DNA from: Nostocoides sp039812405
Lineage (GTDB): Bacteria > Actinomycetota > Actinomycetes > Actinomycetales > Dermatophilaceae
DNA: 32,837 nucleotides
Direction: 5' to 3'
Assembly (NCBI GenBank): GCA_039812405.1
Contig: JBDIAL010000017.1
Location: 1-32,837 of the forward strand
The notes beneath the pieces were generated by a model, which was not told where the DNA came from, did no database searches, and was given only the letters and a program-made list of their open reading frames with translations. Position 1 is the stretch's first letter, and each line of letters begins with the position of its first letter. This document shows, one piece after another, positions 1 through 8,176 of the stretch. The translations under genes were made by a program, and so were the position numbers.

Positions 1-1
1 G

Positions 2-643
2 ACGGGGGCGCTGCGGGGCGAGTTCGGGGAGTATCGCGCGCCGACCGGCGTGACCGGGTCGGTCGGTGCCGCCTCCGGGGACGGGGGTCTCGGCGCGGTT
101 CGCGAGGCCGTCCGGCAGACGGGCGCCGACCTCGGCCACCGGCTGCGCGTCCTCGTCGCGAAGCCGGGGCTCGACGGGCACAGCAACGGGGCGGAGCAGA
201 TCGCCGTCCGGGCCCGGGACGCCGGGTTCGAGGTCGTCTACCAGGGCATCCGGCTCACGCCGGAGCAGATCGTCGGCGCCGCCGTCGCCGAGGACGTCCA
301 TCTCGTCGGCATCTCGATCCTGTCCGGCTCGCACATGGAGCTCGTCCCGGAGATCCTCGCCGGGCTGCGGGCCGCGGGGCTCGACGACGTGCCGGTCGTC
401 GTCGGCGGCATCATCCCCGAGGCGGACGCCGCCGCCCTGCGCGGTCTCGGGGTCGCGGAGGTCTTCACCCCGAAGGACTTCGCCCTCAACGGGATCATGG
501 CCCGGTTCGTCGACGTCATCCGGGCGGCCCACACCCTGCCGCCCCTGCCGTCCGGAGCGCCGGCGGAAGGGCCCGCGGAGGACGAGGTGGGGGCTCAGAA
601 GAGCCGGTGGGCCCCGTCGTCGGCTCCCTTGAGCGACTCGTAG
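2..643 (+). CDS. ecm: Ethylmalonyl-CoA mutase, C-terminal B12-binding part (5' end outside window)
   Basis: Only the last 213 residues are present; the reading frame is open from the window edge. The fragment is the cobalamin-binding domain of an acyl-CoA mutase. It has the base-off motif DGHSNG, whose His is the lower axial cobalt ligand, then SILSGS and the VVVGGIIPEAD loop. The words KPGLDGHSNGAEQIA and VFTPKDF are those I associate with ethylmalonyl-CoA mutase (MeaA/Ecm) rather than methylmalonyl-CoA mutase, which usually reads KMGQDGHDRGA and ends in GPGT. Ecm converts (2R)-ethylmalonyl-CoA to (2S)-methylsuccinyl-CoA in the cytoplasm. Crotonyl-CoA carboxylase/reductase, an epimerase and MeaB in the same window support the call. 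The C-terminal tail of about 45 residues is poorly conserved, and its last 49 bp overlap the convergent nucS gene. An isobutyryl-CoA mutase-like paralogue is a less likely alternative. Confidence 0.85.
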   Translation, partial: TGALRGEFGEYRAPTGVTGSVGAASGDGGLGAVREAVRQTGADLGHRLRVLVAKPGLDGHSNGAEQIAVRARDAGFEVVYQGIRLTPEQIVGAAVAEDVHLVGISILSGSHMELVPEILAGLRAAGLDDVPVVVGGIIPEADAAALRGLGVAEVFTPKDFALNGIMARFVDVIRAAHTLPPLPSGAPAEGPAEDEVGAQKSRWAPSSAPLSDS

Positions 644-1290
644 TCGAGGACGACGCACCGTATGCCGCGGTCCTCGGCGAGCGTGCGGGCCTGCGGCTTG
701 ATCTGCTGCGCGGCGAAGACGCCGGTCACCGGGGCGAGGTGGGGGTCGCGGTTCATGAGCTCGAGGTAGCGGGTCAGCTGCTCGACCCCGTCGATCTCGC
801 CGCGCCGCTTGATCTCGACGGCCACCGTCGCGCCGCTCGCGTCCTTGCAGAGGATGTCGACCGGGCCGATCGGCGTGTGGAACTCGCGGCGGGTCAGCCG
901 CCAGCCGGCGCCGAGCACCTCGATCTGCTCCGCGAGGAGTCGTTGGAGATGGGCCTCGACACCGTCCTTGACGAGACCGGGGTCCACGCCGAGGTCGTGT
1001 CGGACGTCCTCGTGGATCTCGTGGATCCGCACCCGCAGGCGGTCCTCGCTCTTGGCGTGCTGGACGACCCAGACGCCGACGACGCCCTCGGCTGCCTCGC
1101 CCTCGTCGGGGTCCACCTCGGCCATCGCGCACGGTGGCGCCATCCAGTTGAGCGGCTTGTACGACCCGCCGTCGCTGTGGACGAGCACCGAGCCGTCGGC
1201 CTTGACGAGCAGCAGCCGCTTGGCGAGGGGGAGGTGGGCCGTGAGACGTCCGTCGTAGTCGACGCTGCAGGTCGCGATCACCATCCGCAC
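595..1290 (-). CDS. nucS: Endonuclease NucS (mismatch-specific endonuclease)
   Basis: NucS/EndoMS cleaves both strands at mismatched bases and is the non-MutSL mismatch repair nuclease of actinobacteria and archaea. The 231-residue product is close to the usual 220-230. The N-terminal dimerisation domain contains the typical TAHLPLAKRLLL and SYKPLNWM segments. The C-terminal RecB-like nuclease core shows GPVDILCKD, then VAVEIKRRGEIDGVEQL, supplying the conserved Asp, Glu and Lys. The protein ends in HRLF, the short hydrophobic tail known in this family to contact the sliding clamp. The frame is open further upstream, but homology begins at the GTG at 1290. That GTG has no Shine-Dalgarno and has TAGAGT (1299-1304, minus strand) 8 nt upstream, so a leaderless transcript is likely. 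The gene is divergent from the MFS gene and its 3' end overlaps ecm. Confidence 0.93.
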   Translation of the reverse strand: MRMVIATCSVDYDGRLTAHLPLAKRLLLVKADGSVLVHSDGGSYKPLNWMAPPCAMAEVDPDEGEAAEGVVGVWVVQHAKSEDRLRVRIHEIHEDVRHDLGVDPGLVKDGVEAHLQRLLAEQIEVLGAGWRLTRREFHTPIGPVDILCKDASGATVAVEIKRRGEIDGVEQLTRYLELMNRDPHLAPVTGVFAAQQIKPQARTLAEDRGIRCVVLDYESLKGADDGAHRLF

Positions 1291-1298
1291 GAGGCGCC

Positions 1299-1304
1299 AC
1301 TCTA
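1299..1304 (-). promoter_or_regulatory. -10 box for leaderless nucS
   Basis: TAGAGT on the minus strand fits TANNNT and lies 8 nt before the GTG chosen for nucS. No Shine-Dalgarno is visible. Spacing puts transcription start at or next to the GTG. Confidence 0.5.
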
Positions 1305-1398
1305 CGGCGCGGCGCGGCCGCGGGTCCCGGCCGGCTCCCGCTCGCGGGGGCCCGCATCGAGAAAAGACGAACGGCCAGGCGACTCCCAGAAAAGTTAG

Positions 1399-1404
1399 TA
1401 CACT
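1399..1404 (+). promoter_or_regulatory. -10 box for leaderless MFS-marR transcript
   Basis: TACACT fits the TANNNT -10 consensus and is followed by 8 nt and then ATG at 1413. The stretch 1388-1412 is unusually AT-rich for this genome and has no Shine-Dalgarno. It is also the natural place for a MarR operator, though I find no clean palindrome there. Confidence 0.5.
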
Positions 1405-1412
1405 TGAAACAA

Positions 1413-3173
1413 ATGACTGAGACACTACGCACCGGACCCCGTCACGCCCGCGTCGACTCCTCGCGCTACCGCTGGGTCGTCCTCTCGAACACGACGCTCG
1501 GCGTCCTCATCGCGACGATCAACTCCTCGATCCTGCTCATCGCCCTGCCCGACATCTTCCGCGGGCTGAAGGTCGACCCGCTCGAGGCGGGCAACACGAG
1601 CTACCTGCTCTGGCTCATGATGGGCTACCTCATCGTCACCGCCGTGCTCGTCGTCAGCTTCGGCAGGCTCGGCGACATGTACGGACGCGTCCGGATGTAC
1701 AACGCCGGCTTCGCGATCTTCTCCGTCTTCTCCATCATGCTGTCGATCACCTGGATGACCGGCAGCAGCGGAGCGCTGTGGCTCATCGCGATGCGGGTGC
1801 TCCAAGGGGTGGGCGGAGCGCTGCTCATGGCCAACTCCAGCGCCATCATCACCGACGTCTTCCCGTCCGACCAGCGGGGCCTGGCCCTCGGCCTCAACAT
1901 GGTGTCCGGCATCGCCGGCTCCTTCCTCGGCCTCGTCATCGGTGGCGTCCTGGCCCCGATCCACTGGCGCCTCGTCTTCCTCGTCTCCGTGCCGATCAGC
2001 CTCTTCGGCACCGTCTGGGCCTACGTCAAGCTCCACGACGACGGGGTCCGCCGGCCCGGCCGGATCGACTGGTGGGGCAACCTCACCTTCGGCATCGGCC
2101 TCATCGCGCTGCTCACGGGGATCAACTACGGCATCCAGCCGCACGGCGGCCACATCATGGGCTGGACGAACCCGTGGGTCCTCGCCGCCCTCACCGGCGG
2201 CGTCGTCCTCCTCGGCATCTTCTGCTGGGTCGAGACGCGGGTGTCGCACCCGATGTTCCACCTCGACCTGTTCCGGATCCGCGCCTTCACGGCGGGCAAC
2301 CTCGCGAGCCTGCTGTCCGGCCTCGGTCGCGGTGGCCTCATGTTCGTCCTCATCATCTGGCTCCAGGGCATCTGGCTCCCGCGACACGGCTACTCCTTCG
2401 AGAGCACGCCGCTGTGGGCCGGCATCTTCATGCTCCCCATGACGGCCGGGTTCCTCGTCGCGGGACCGGTCTCCGGATGGCTGTCCGACCGCTACGGAGC
2501 CAGGCCGTTCGCCACCGGCGGCATGATCATCGCCGCGCTCAGCTTCGTCTGGCTGCTCCTGCTGCCCGTCGACTTCTCCTACTGGTCCTTCGGGTGCGCG
2601 CTCCTGCTCAACGGCCTCGGGATGGGACTGTTCGCCTCGCCGAACCGGGCCGGGATCATGAACGCCCTCCCCGCGATCCGGCGCGGTGTCGGGGCCGGGA
2701 TGTCGACGACCTTCCAGAACAGCGCGATGGTGCTGTCGATCGGCATCTTCTTCTCGCTCATGATCGTCGGCCTGTCCCGCTCGCTCCCGGACGCGATGAT
2801 GGTCGGGCTCACCTCCCACGGGGTGTCGGCCGCCCAGGCGCACTCGATCGCCGCGCTGCCGCCCGTCGCGGTGCTGTTCGCCTCGCTCCTCGGCTACAAC
2901 CCGATCCAGTCGCTGCTCGGGACGAGCACGCTGCACAGCCTCTCGGCGCAGGACGCGGCCTATCTCACCGGCCACTCGTTCTTCCCGTCGCTCATCTCCC
3001 CGCCGTTCCACGACGGCCTCGTCGTGGCCTTCGGGTTCGCCATCGTCGCCTGTCTCGTCGCCGCCGCCGCGTCGTGGATGCGCGGCGCCCACTACGTCCA
3101 CGAGGAGGCCGGCCCGGTGGCCGTCGTCGAGCGGTCCCGGTCCACGGCCGAGGTGGAGGCGAGCACCCCGTGA
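1413..3173 (+). CDS. DHA2-family MFS drug exporter (14 TM type)
   Basis: This integral membrane transporter of 586 residues has the length and hydrophobic profile of the 14-helix EmrB/QacA (DHA2) family, which exports drugs or lipophilic compounds by proton antiport. MFS motif A is seen as GRLGDMYGRVRMY in the loop after the second helix. The antiporter motif C region follows, with GLNMVSGIAGSFLGLVIGG in helix 5. A TTG at 1404 is in frame, but ATG at 1413 is preferred because it follows a TACACT box by 8 nt with no Shine-Dalgarno. The next gene, a MarR regulator, overlaps its stop codon as GTGA, so the two are translationally coupled. This is the classic layout of an exporter controlled by its own MarR repressor. 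The substrate cannot be read from sequence. Confidence 0.88.
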   Translation: MTETLRTGPRHARVDSSRYRWVVLSNTTLGVLIATINSSILLIALPDIFRGLKVDPLEAGNTSYLLWLMMGYLIVTAVLVVSFGRLGDMYGRVRMYNAGFAIFSVFSIMLSITWMTGSSGALWLIAMRVLQGVGGALLMANSSAIITDVFPSDQRGLALGLNMVSGIAGSFLGLVIGGVLAPIHWRLVFLVSVPISLFGTVWAYVKLHDDGVRRPGRIDWWGNLTFGIGLIALLTGINYGIQPHGGHIMGWTNPWVLAALTGGVVLLGIFCWVETRVSHPMFHLDLFRIRAFTAGNLASLLSGLGRGGLMFVLIIWLQGIWLPRHGYSFESTPLWAGIFMLPMTAGFLVAGPVSGWLSDRYGARPFATGGMIIAALSFVWLLLLPVDFSYWSFGCALLLNGLGMGLFASPNRAGIMNALPAIRRGVGAGMSTTFQNSAMVLSIGIFFSLMIVGLSRSLPDAMMVGLTSHGVSAAQAHSIAALPPVAVLFASLLGYNPIQSLLGTSTLHSLSAQDAAYLTGHSFFPSLISPPFHDGLVVAFGFAIVACLVAAAASWMRGAHYVHEEAGPVAVVERSRSTAEVEASTP

Positions 3174-3646
3174 CCCGGGTGACGCCGGTCGTCCCGGGTG
3201 ACACCGTGACGCCCGAGATCGAGGATCTCGCCGGCCAGCTGCGCGTCGAGGTGAACCGGCTGGCATACCACCTGCGGACCCCGGCCGTCGAGGAGGGCAT
3301 CACCCCGAGCCGGCTCGCCGCCCTCTACGCCCTGCGCTTCGAGCCCGACGGGATCCGCCAGGGGGACCTCGCCACCCGTCTCGGCATGTCCCCGGCGAGC
3401 ATGACGCGGCTCGTCGACATCCTCCTCGAGGCCGGCTGGGCCACCCGGGAGGTCGACCTGGAGGACCAGCGGGCCCGGCTCATCCGGCTCACCGGGGACG
3501 GGGCCCGGCTGCTCGACGAGGTCCGCTGCTCGGGCACCCACCTGCTCGGGGAGGAGCTGGCCGCGCTGACCCCGCGGGAGCGGGACGCCATCGCGGCCGC
3601 CGTGCCGGTGCTCCGCGCCCTCGCCGACCGCCGGGCGACCTCCTGA
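3170..3646 (+). CDS. MarR family transcriptional regulator (exporter-linked)
   Basis: This is a 158-residue winged-helix regulator. The recognition region reads RQGDLATRLGMSPASMTRLVDILLEAGWATRE, residues about 65-95, followed by the wing DLEDQRARLIRLT. This is the MarR pattern of a helix-turn-helix followed by the conserved D-x-R-A motif. The GTG start at 3170 overlaps the MFS stop codon by 4 bp. Homology starts soon after (LAGQLRVEVNRLAYHLR), so an upstream start in the same open frame is not needed. By context it probably represses the MFS-marR operon until a ligand binds. The Ala-Tyr pair at 3263 is written GCA-TAC, an example of the GCATAC word enriched across the window. Confidence 0.88.
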   Translation: MTRVTPVVPGDTVTPEIEDLAGQLRVEVNRLAYHLRTPAVEEGITPSRLAALYALRFEPDGIRQGDLATRLGMSPASMTRLVDILLEAGWATREVDLEDQRARLIRLTGDGARLLDEVRCSGTHLLGEELAALTPRERDAIAAAVPVLRALADRRATS

Positions 3647-3691
3647 GGCGACGATCGCCACATCGGTGACCGGAGCCGTCGCGGGCTCTGC

Positions 3692-3697
3692 CAGACT
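3692..3697 (+). promoter_or_regulatory. -10-like box for 3-hydroxyacyl-CoA dehydrogenase
   Basis: CAGACT is a one-base departure from TANNNT and lies exactly 7 nt before ATG 3705. There is no Shine-Dalgarno. The position equals that of stronger boxes elsewhere in the window, which suggests leaderless initiation. Confidence 0.4.
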
Positions 3698-3704
3698 CGC
3701 ACCC

Positions 3705-5483
3705 ATGTCGCGTGAGTTCACCAAGGTCGGCGTCATCGGTCTCGGCACGATGGGTGCCGGCATCGTGGAGGTCTTCGCCCGCAACGGGATCGACGTCGTC
3801 GCGGTCGAGGTCGACGAGCCCGCCGTCGCCGTCGGTCGCGGCCACCTCGAGCAGTCGACGGCCCGGGCGGTGAGCCGGGGCAAGCTGACGCCGCAGGCGC
3901 AGGCCGAGCTCCTTCACCGGGTGACGTTCACCGCCTCCATCGACGACCTCGCCGGGTGCGAGCTCGTCGTCGAGGCGGTGCCGGAGAAGCTGGCGCTGAA
4001 GAAGGAGATCTTCGCCAAGGTCGACGCCATCGTCGGGCCGGACGCCATCCTCGCCACGAACACCTCCTCCCTGCCCGTCACCGAGATCGCCGTCGCGACG
4101 AGCAACCCCAAGCGCGTCGTAGGGATGCACTTCTTCAACCCGGCGCCGGTCCTGCAGTTCGTCGAGGTGGTGCGCACGGTCGTCACCGAGGACGAGGTCT
4201 TCGAGGACGTCAAGGCCCTCGCCCAGCGGCTCGGCAAGCAGCCCGTCGTCGTCGGGGACAAGGCCGGGTTCATCGCCAACGCCCTGCTCTTCGGCTACCT
4301 CAACCACGCGGTGTCGATGTTCGAGAGCCGGTATGCCAGCCGTGAGGACATCGACGCCGCGATGCGGCTCGGCTGCGGCTACCCCATGGGCCCGCTCGCC
4401 CTCATGGACCTCATCGGCCTCGACACGGCATACGAGATCCTCGACACGATGTACAAGCAGGGCCGCGACCGGCTCCACGCCCCGACCCCCCTCATCAAGC
4501 AGATGGTCAGCGCGGGTCTCAAGGGTCGCAAGAGCGGCCGGGGGTTCTACACGTATGCCGCACCGGGCTCCTCGCAGGTCGTCCCCGACGCGCTGACCCC
4601 GGCGGACTCCGGGCAGGCCGCCGGCACCCACCGGGAGGTGCGGTCGGTCGGCGTCGTCGGCTCGGGAACGATGGCGAGGGGGATCATCGAGGTGTTCGCC
4701 ACGGCCGGGCTCCCGGTGACCTTCGTCGCCCGGGCCCAGACCTCGCTCGACGCCGTCGTCGCCGGCCTGGGGAAGTCGCTGGAGAAGGCCGTCCAGCGCG
4801 GCAAGGTGAGCAGCGAGGCGCGCGACGCGGCGCTCGCGCTCGTCACCGGGTCGACCTCCCTGGACGACCTCGCCGAGGTCGACCTCGTCGTCGAGGCCGT
4901 CGTCGAGGACCTGGGGGTCAAGCAGGCGCTCTTCGAGAACCTCGACGAGATCTGCCGACCCGGCGCGGTCCTCGCCACGACGACCTCCTCGCTGCCGGTC
5001 GTCGACTGTGCCGCCGTGACCTCGAGGCCGCAGGACGTCGTCGGCCTCCACTTCTTCAACCCCGCGCCGGTCATGCGGCTCGTCGAGGTCGTCCACACCG
5101 TCGCGACGGCCCCGGACGTCGTCGCGACGGCCCAGGAGGTCTGCGCCCGCATCGGCAAGCACGCGGTGACGTGCGGCGACCGGGCCGGCTTCATCGTCAA
5201 CGCCCTCCTGTTCCCCTACCTCAACGACGCCGTGAAGATGCTCGAGGCGAACTACGCCACGGCCGACGCCATCGACACGGCGATGAAGACGGGGTGCGGA
5301 CTGCCGATGGGCCCCTTCGAGCTGCTCGACGTCGTCGGTCTCGACGTGTCCCTCGCCATCGAGCGGGAGCTCTACATCGAGTTCCGCGAGCGGGGCTTCG
5401 CCCCCGCCCCGCTCCTCGAGCACCTCGTGACGGCGGGCTACCTGGGCCGGAAGACGGGCCGCGGGTTCCGCACCTACGCCTAA
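3705..5483 (+). CDS. Double-domain 3-hydroxybutyryl-CoA dehydrogenase
   Basis: The 592-residue protein is a tandem fusion of two complete 3-hydroxyacyl-CoA dehydrogenases, each with a Rossmann domain and a helical C-domain. Half 1 has the NAD loop GLGTMGAG (residues 12-19), TNTSSLPV, the catalytic-His segment MHFFNPAPVLQFVEVV, and GCGYPMGP. Half 2 has GSGTMARG (about 320), TTTSSLPV, LHFFNPAPVMRLVEVV and GCGLPMGP. The catalytic His and Glu are kept in both halves. The nucleotide loop differs: GxGxxG with Glu after strand 2 in half 1, but GxGxxA followed by VAR in half 2, a pattern that favours NADP. The reaction is acetoacetyl-CoA to 3-hydroxybutyryl-CoA, feeding crotonyl-CoA to CcrA. The frame is open upstream to 3666, but ATG 3705 begins the conserved domain directly. 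Fused proteins of about this length are, as I recall, common in actinobacteria. Confidence 0.87.
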   Translation: MSREFTKVGVIGLGTMGAGIVEVFARNGIDVVAVEVDEPAVAVGRGHLEQSTARAVSRGKLTPQAQAELLHRVTFTASIDDLAGCELVVEAVPEKLALKKEIFAKVDAIVGPDAILATNTSSLPVTEIAVATSNPKRVVGMHFFNPAPVLQFVEVVRTVVTEDEVFEDVKALAQRLGKQPVVVGDKAGFIANALLFGYLNHAVSMFESRYASREDIDAAMRLGCGYPMGPLALMDLIGLDTAYEILDTMYKQGRDRLHAPTPLIKQMVSAGLKGRKSGRGFYTYAAPGSSQVVPDALTPADSGQAAGTHREVRSVGVVGSGTMARGIIEVFATAGLPVTFVARAQTSLDAVVAGLGKSLEKAVQRGKVSSEARDAALALVTGSTSLDDLAEVDLVVEAVVEDLGVKQALFENLDEICRPGAVLATTTSSLPVVDCAAVTSRPQDVVGLHFFNPAPVMRLVEVVHTVATAPDVVATAQEVCARIGKHAVTCGDRAGFIVNALLFPYLNDAVKMLEANYATADAIDTAMKTGCGLPMGPFELLDVVGLDVSLAIERELYIEFRERGFAPAPLLEHLVTAGYLGRKTGRGFRTYA

Positions 5484-5575
5484 CGGGGTCCTCAGGTCCG
5501 GCGTTCCGGGCCTGGACGGCAGCGCCCCGGGTCCGGCGCTCAGCGTGGTGACAGGGTCTGCATAGCCACGCCGCC

Positions 5576-5581
5576 GATACT
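5576..5581 (+). promoter_or_regulatory. -10-like box for the beta-lactamase-like lipoprotein gene
   Basis: GATACT lies 7 nt before ATG 5589 and no Shine-Dalgarno is present. The same GATACT-N7-ATG arrangement recurs at 6601. Confidence 0.4.
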
Positions 5582-5588
5582 CGTCACC

Positions 5589-6575
5589 ATGGTGTCCCGC
5601 CGTGCCGTGGTCCTCGGTGCCCCTGCCCTCCTGGCGCTCGCCGGCACCGCGGGCTGCAGCCTCGACAGGGCATCGGCCACGGGCGCAGCCGGGAGCTCGA
5701 GCACGGCCGGTCGCGTCGCCGTCGTCCCGGCCGGGTCCAGAGCCTCCAGCACGACGTCCACCGCGTCCGGCGCCACGTCCACCGCCTCCGGCACCCCCAC
5801 CACAGCCGTCGGGCCGTCCCCCACCTCCGCGTCGACCGCTGCGGCCGACGCGTCGTGGGCTGCCCGCTCGGCCACCCTGACCGACCGGCTCGCGGACTTC
5901 TCGGTCCCCGCGAAGGTCGCCCTCGGCGTGGCTCTCGTCGACGGGACGACGGGCCGGTCGTTCGCCTGGCATGGCACGCAGCGCTTCGACACCGCGAGCA
6001 TCGTCAAGGTCGACATCCTCGCGACGCTGCTGCTCGACGCCCAGGACGCCCACCGTGGCCTCAGCTCCACCGAGCTGGCCCTCGCCCAGTCGATGATCCG
6101 CTACAGCGACAACAATGCCGCCACGGCGCTGTGGGACCGGATCGCAGAGGTGAGCGGCCTGGCCGCGGCGAACCGCAGGCTCGGGCTCACGAGCACGACG
6201 GGCGGACCGAGCGGCTACTGGGGCGAGACGCGGACGACGCCGCGTGACCAGGTCCGGCTCATCGGACAGCTCGCCTCCCAGGAGGTCGTGCACCACGGGC
6301 ACCAGGCGCTCACGCTCATGACCCAGGTGACCCCCGCCCAGCGCTGGGGGGTGACGAGCGCGGCGCGACACGGTGAGACGGTGGCCGTCAAGAACGGCTG
6401 GCTGCCGCGCTCGACGCTCGACTACCGGTGGGTCATCAACAGCATCGGACGGATCACCGGCGACGGCACCGACATCCGTCTCGCCGTCCTCAGCCGCGGT
6501 CACGCGACGATGGCCGCCGGCGTCGACGTCGTCGAGGACCTCGCCGCCCTCAGCCGCCGGACGCTCGGCCTCTGA
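5589..6575 (+). CDS. Class A beta-lactamase-like serine hydrolase, lipoprotein
   Basis: The 328-residue protein is predicted to be exported and lipid-anchored. It begins with an Arg-Arg pair (residues 4-5), a hydrophobic stretch and a lipobox ending GTAGC, with Cys23 as the lipidated residue; Tat export is possible. A Ser/Thr/Ala-rich linker of about 65 residues follows. The hydrolase domain has all three motifs of the class A/penicillin-recognising fold: S137-IVK (SxxK), S173-D174-N175 (SDN) and K268-N-G (KTG-like). I do not see the deacylating ExxLN omega-loop motif of true class A enzymes. A cell-wall D,D-peptidase-like or esterase role is therefore as likely as beta-lactam hydrolysis. It stands alone, with no lactamase regulator nearby. 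The start is fixed by the signal peptide and a GATACT box 7 nt upstream. Confidence 0.8.
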   Translation: MVSRRAVVLGAPALLALAGTAGCSLDRASATGAAGSSSTAGRVAVVPAGSRASSTTSTASGATSTASGTPTTAVGPSPTSASTAAADASWAARSATLTDRLADFSVPAKVALGVALVDGTTGRSFAWHGTQRFDTASIVKVDILATLLLDAQDAHRGLSSTELALAQSMIRYSDNNAATALWDRIAEVSGLAAANRRLGLTSTTGGPSGYWGETRTTPRDQVRLIGQLASQEVVHHGHQALTLMTQVTPAQRWGVTSAARHGETVAVKNGWLPRSTLDYRWVINSIGRITGDGTDIRLAVLSRGHATMAAGVDVVEDLAALSRRTLGL

Positions 6576-6600
6576 CGGCGGCGGTCCGGGAGGCTTCCGG

Positions 6601-6606
6601 GATACT
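6601..6606 (+). promoter_or_regulatory. -10-like box for the small zinc-site protein
   Basis: GATACT is 7 nt before ATG 6614 with no Shine-Dalgarno, matching the box at 5576. Just upstream (about 6590-6604) is a short imperfect hairpin, CCGG...CCGG, that may end the preceding transcript. Confidence 0.4.
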
Positions 6607-6613
6607 GGCTCGT

Positions 6614-6913
6614 ATGCCACGGGCCAACCGACGCCGTCGCGACGAGCGGCCGCTCGCCACCGGGAGGCTCGGGCCGGTGACCGAGGACTACGGCGGCCGC
6701 AGCTGGTCGGTGCGGCGGGTCTCGGGCGTCCCCCAGGACGGCCCGGCCCGGTCGTGGCTGTGCCCCGGGTGCTCCCAGACCATCGCCCCGGGCACGCCGC
6801 ACGTCGTCGTCTGGCCGGCCGACGGCATCGGAGGCGTGGACGACCGCCGGCACTGGCACACCGCCTGCTGGGACGCGCGGGGCCGCCGCCACGCGAGCGG
6901 CGCGACGCGCTGA
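6614..6913 (+). CDS. Small conserved zinc-site protein, function unknown
   Basis: This 99-residue basic protein has an Arg-rich N-terminus (RANRRRRDERP). Its core contains CPGC, then VVVWPADGIGGVDDRRHWHTACW. The two Cys of CPGC plus the His and Cys of HWHTACW make a plausible four-ligand zinc site reminiscent of HNH-type or zinc-ribbon folds. I recall near-identical small proteins in many actinobacteria, often annotated vaguely as ATP/GTP-binding although no P-loop is visible here. It overlaps no other gene; the next gene ends 39 bp downstream on the opposite strand. It is likely leaderless (GATACT-N7-ATG). No function can be assigned from sequence. Confidence 0.75.
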   Translation: MPRANRRRRDERPLATGRLGPVTEDYGGRSWSVRRVSGVPQDGPARSWLCPGCSQTIAPGTPHVVVWPADGIGGVDDRRHWHTACWDARGRRHASGATR

Positions 6914-6952
6914 CCCACGCGAGCCTCTCCGCCGGGGTGGTGGGCTCGGCCC

Positions 6953-8176
6953 TCAGTGGGCGTTCTGCCGGGGGACGACGACCTCCTGGTAGATGAGGAT
7001 GAGGCCGGCGGCGACGGGGATCGCGATGAGGGCGCCGAGGATCCCCATGAGGGTGCCGCCGATCATCGCGGCGAGGACGGTCACCAGCCCGGGGACGGAC
7101 ACGGTCCGCGCCATGACCCGCGGGGCGACGACGTAGTTCTCGAACTGCTGGTAGACGACGTAGTAGATCCCCGCGATGATGGCCAGCTTGATCCCGGTGA
7201 AGGCCGCGACGATGCAGACGATGACCGCGCCGATCGTCGCGCCGACCATGGGGATGAGGCCGAGGAGGCCGACGACGACGGCGAGGATCGCCGCATACGG
7301 GATGCCGACGATCGTCATCATGACGAAGGACAGCGCGGCGTTGACGGAGGCCACCCCGACCTGGCCGAGGGCGTAGGCCCCCACCCGGCGCAGGATCTCC
7401 TCCGACAGGGAGGTGAACCGGGGCCGCCGGCTGCGCGGGACGAGCGCGTAGGCGGCCTCCTTGACCGCGGGCAGCGAGGTGAGCAGGTAGATCGTCACGA
7501 CGAGGATCGTGAAGACCTGGAAGACGATGTTCACGACGAGCGCCCCCGCGCCGACGATGCCCCCGAACAGGTTGCCGTAGAGGCGCGCGTCGGTCGCCTT
7601 GCTCTTCAGCTCCGTCTCGATCTTGTCGAGGACGTCGTACTCGTTGTTGAGGTGCTGGACCCAGTCCGAGTTCATGATCCGCTGGATGTAGTCGGGCGCG
7701 GCCTGGACGAGACCGATCGACTGGGAGACGACGGGCGGCACGACGAGGAGGGTGATGAGCACGAGGACGAGGGCGAAGCCGAGGAGGACGAGGCAGACCG
7801 ACAGCCCCCGGCCGCGCCCCTTCCCCATGAGCCAGGTGACGATGGGGTCGAGGGCGAGCGCGATGAAGCCCGCGACGAGGAGGATCGTCAGCGTCGTCTG
7901 CAGGCTGCCGAGCAGGTGCCACAGGCCGATGGCGATGACGACGCCGAAGGCCCCGACGAAGCCCATGTAGAACGGCGACCGGTGGTTGAGCGGCTTGCCC
8001 GGTGTGCCGAACCGCCCGCCGCCCGCCGCTCCGGCGACCGCCTCGGACACCTCGCCGGTGCGCAGCGTCTCGGCGACCGCCGCGTCGCCGGTCTCGGCCG
8101 TCAGACCGTCGGGCCCCTCGCCGTCCTCGTCGAGCCGGGCCCGCTGGGTCCGGCTCTCGCGCCGTGCCTCGAACAT
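6953..8176 (-). CDS. AI-2E family transporter (permease-like membrane protein)
   Basis: The 407-residue integral membrane protein belongs to the AI-2E/PerM family. It has a hydrophilic N-terminus of about 80 residues, then roughly eight hydrophobic helices. The family's long periplasmic-type loop (SQSIGLVQAAPDYIQRI) is present, as are the segments VGLLGLIPMVGATIGA and QQFENYVVAPRVMARTVSV typical of the conserved C-terminal half. Characterised family members export autoinducer-2 or act as Na+/H+ antiporters; the substrate here is unknown. The frame is open upstream through the 64-bp repeats to 8458. ATG 8176 is chosen because it has a strong Shine-Dalgarno (GGAGGTGA, 6-7 nt away) and because the upstream reading lies in repeat DNA. 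The gene is downstream of ccrA on the same strand, separated by hairpin repeats. Confidence 0.87.
   Translation of the reverse strand: MFEARRESRTQRARLDEDGEGPDGLTAETGDAAVAETLRTGEVSEAVAGAAGGGRFGTPGKPLNHRSPFYMGFVGAFGVVIAIGLWHLLGSLQTTLTILLVAGFIALALDPIVTWLMGKGRGRGLSVCLVLLGFALVLVLITLLVVPPVVSQSIGLVQAAPDYIQRIMNSDWVQHLNNEYDVLDKIETELKSKATDARLYGNLFGGIVGAGALVVNIVFQVFTILVVTIYLLTSLPAVKEAAYALVPRSRRPRFTSLSEEILRRVGAYALGQVGVASVNAALSFVMMTIVGIPYAAILAVVVGLLGLIPMVGATIGAVIVCIVAAFTGIKLAIIAGIYYVVYQQFENYVVAPRVMARTVSVPGLVTVLAAMIGGTLMGILGALIAIPVAAGLILIYQEVVVPRQNAH

Noticed and set aside
5589..6575. Antibiotic-resistance class A beta-lactamase
   Set aside because: SxxK, SDN and a KNG box are present but I see no ExxLN omega-loop motif, and the gene is an isolated lipoprotein gene; kept as beta-lactamase-like only.
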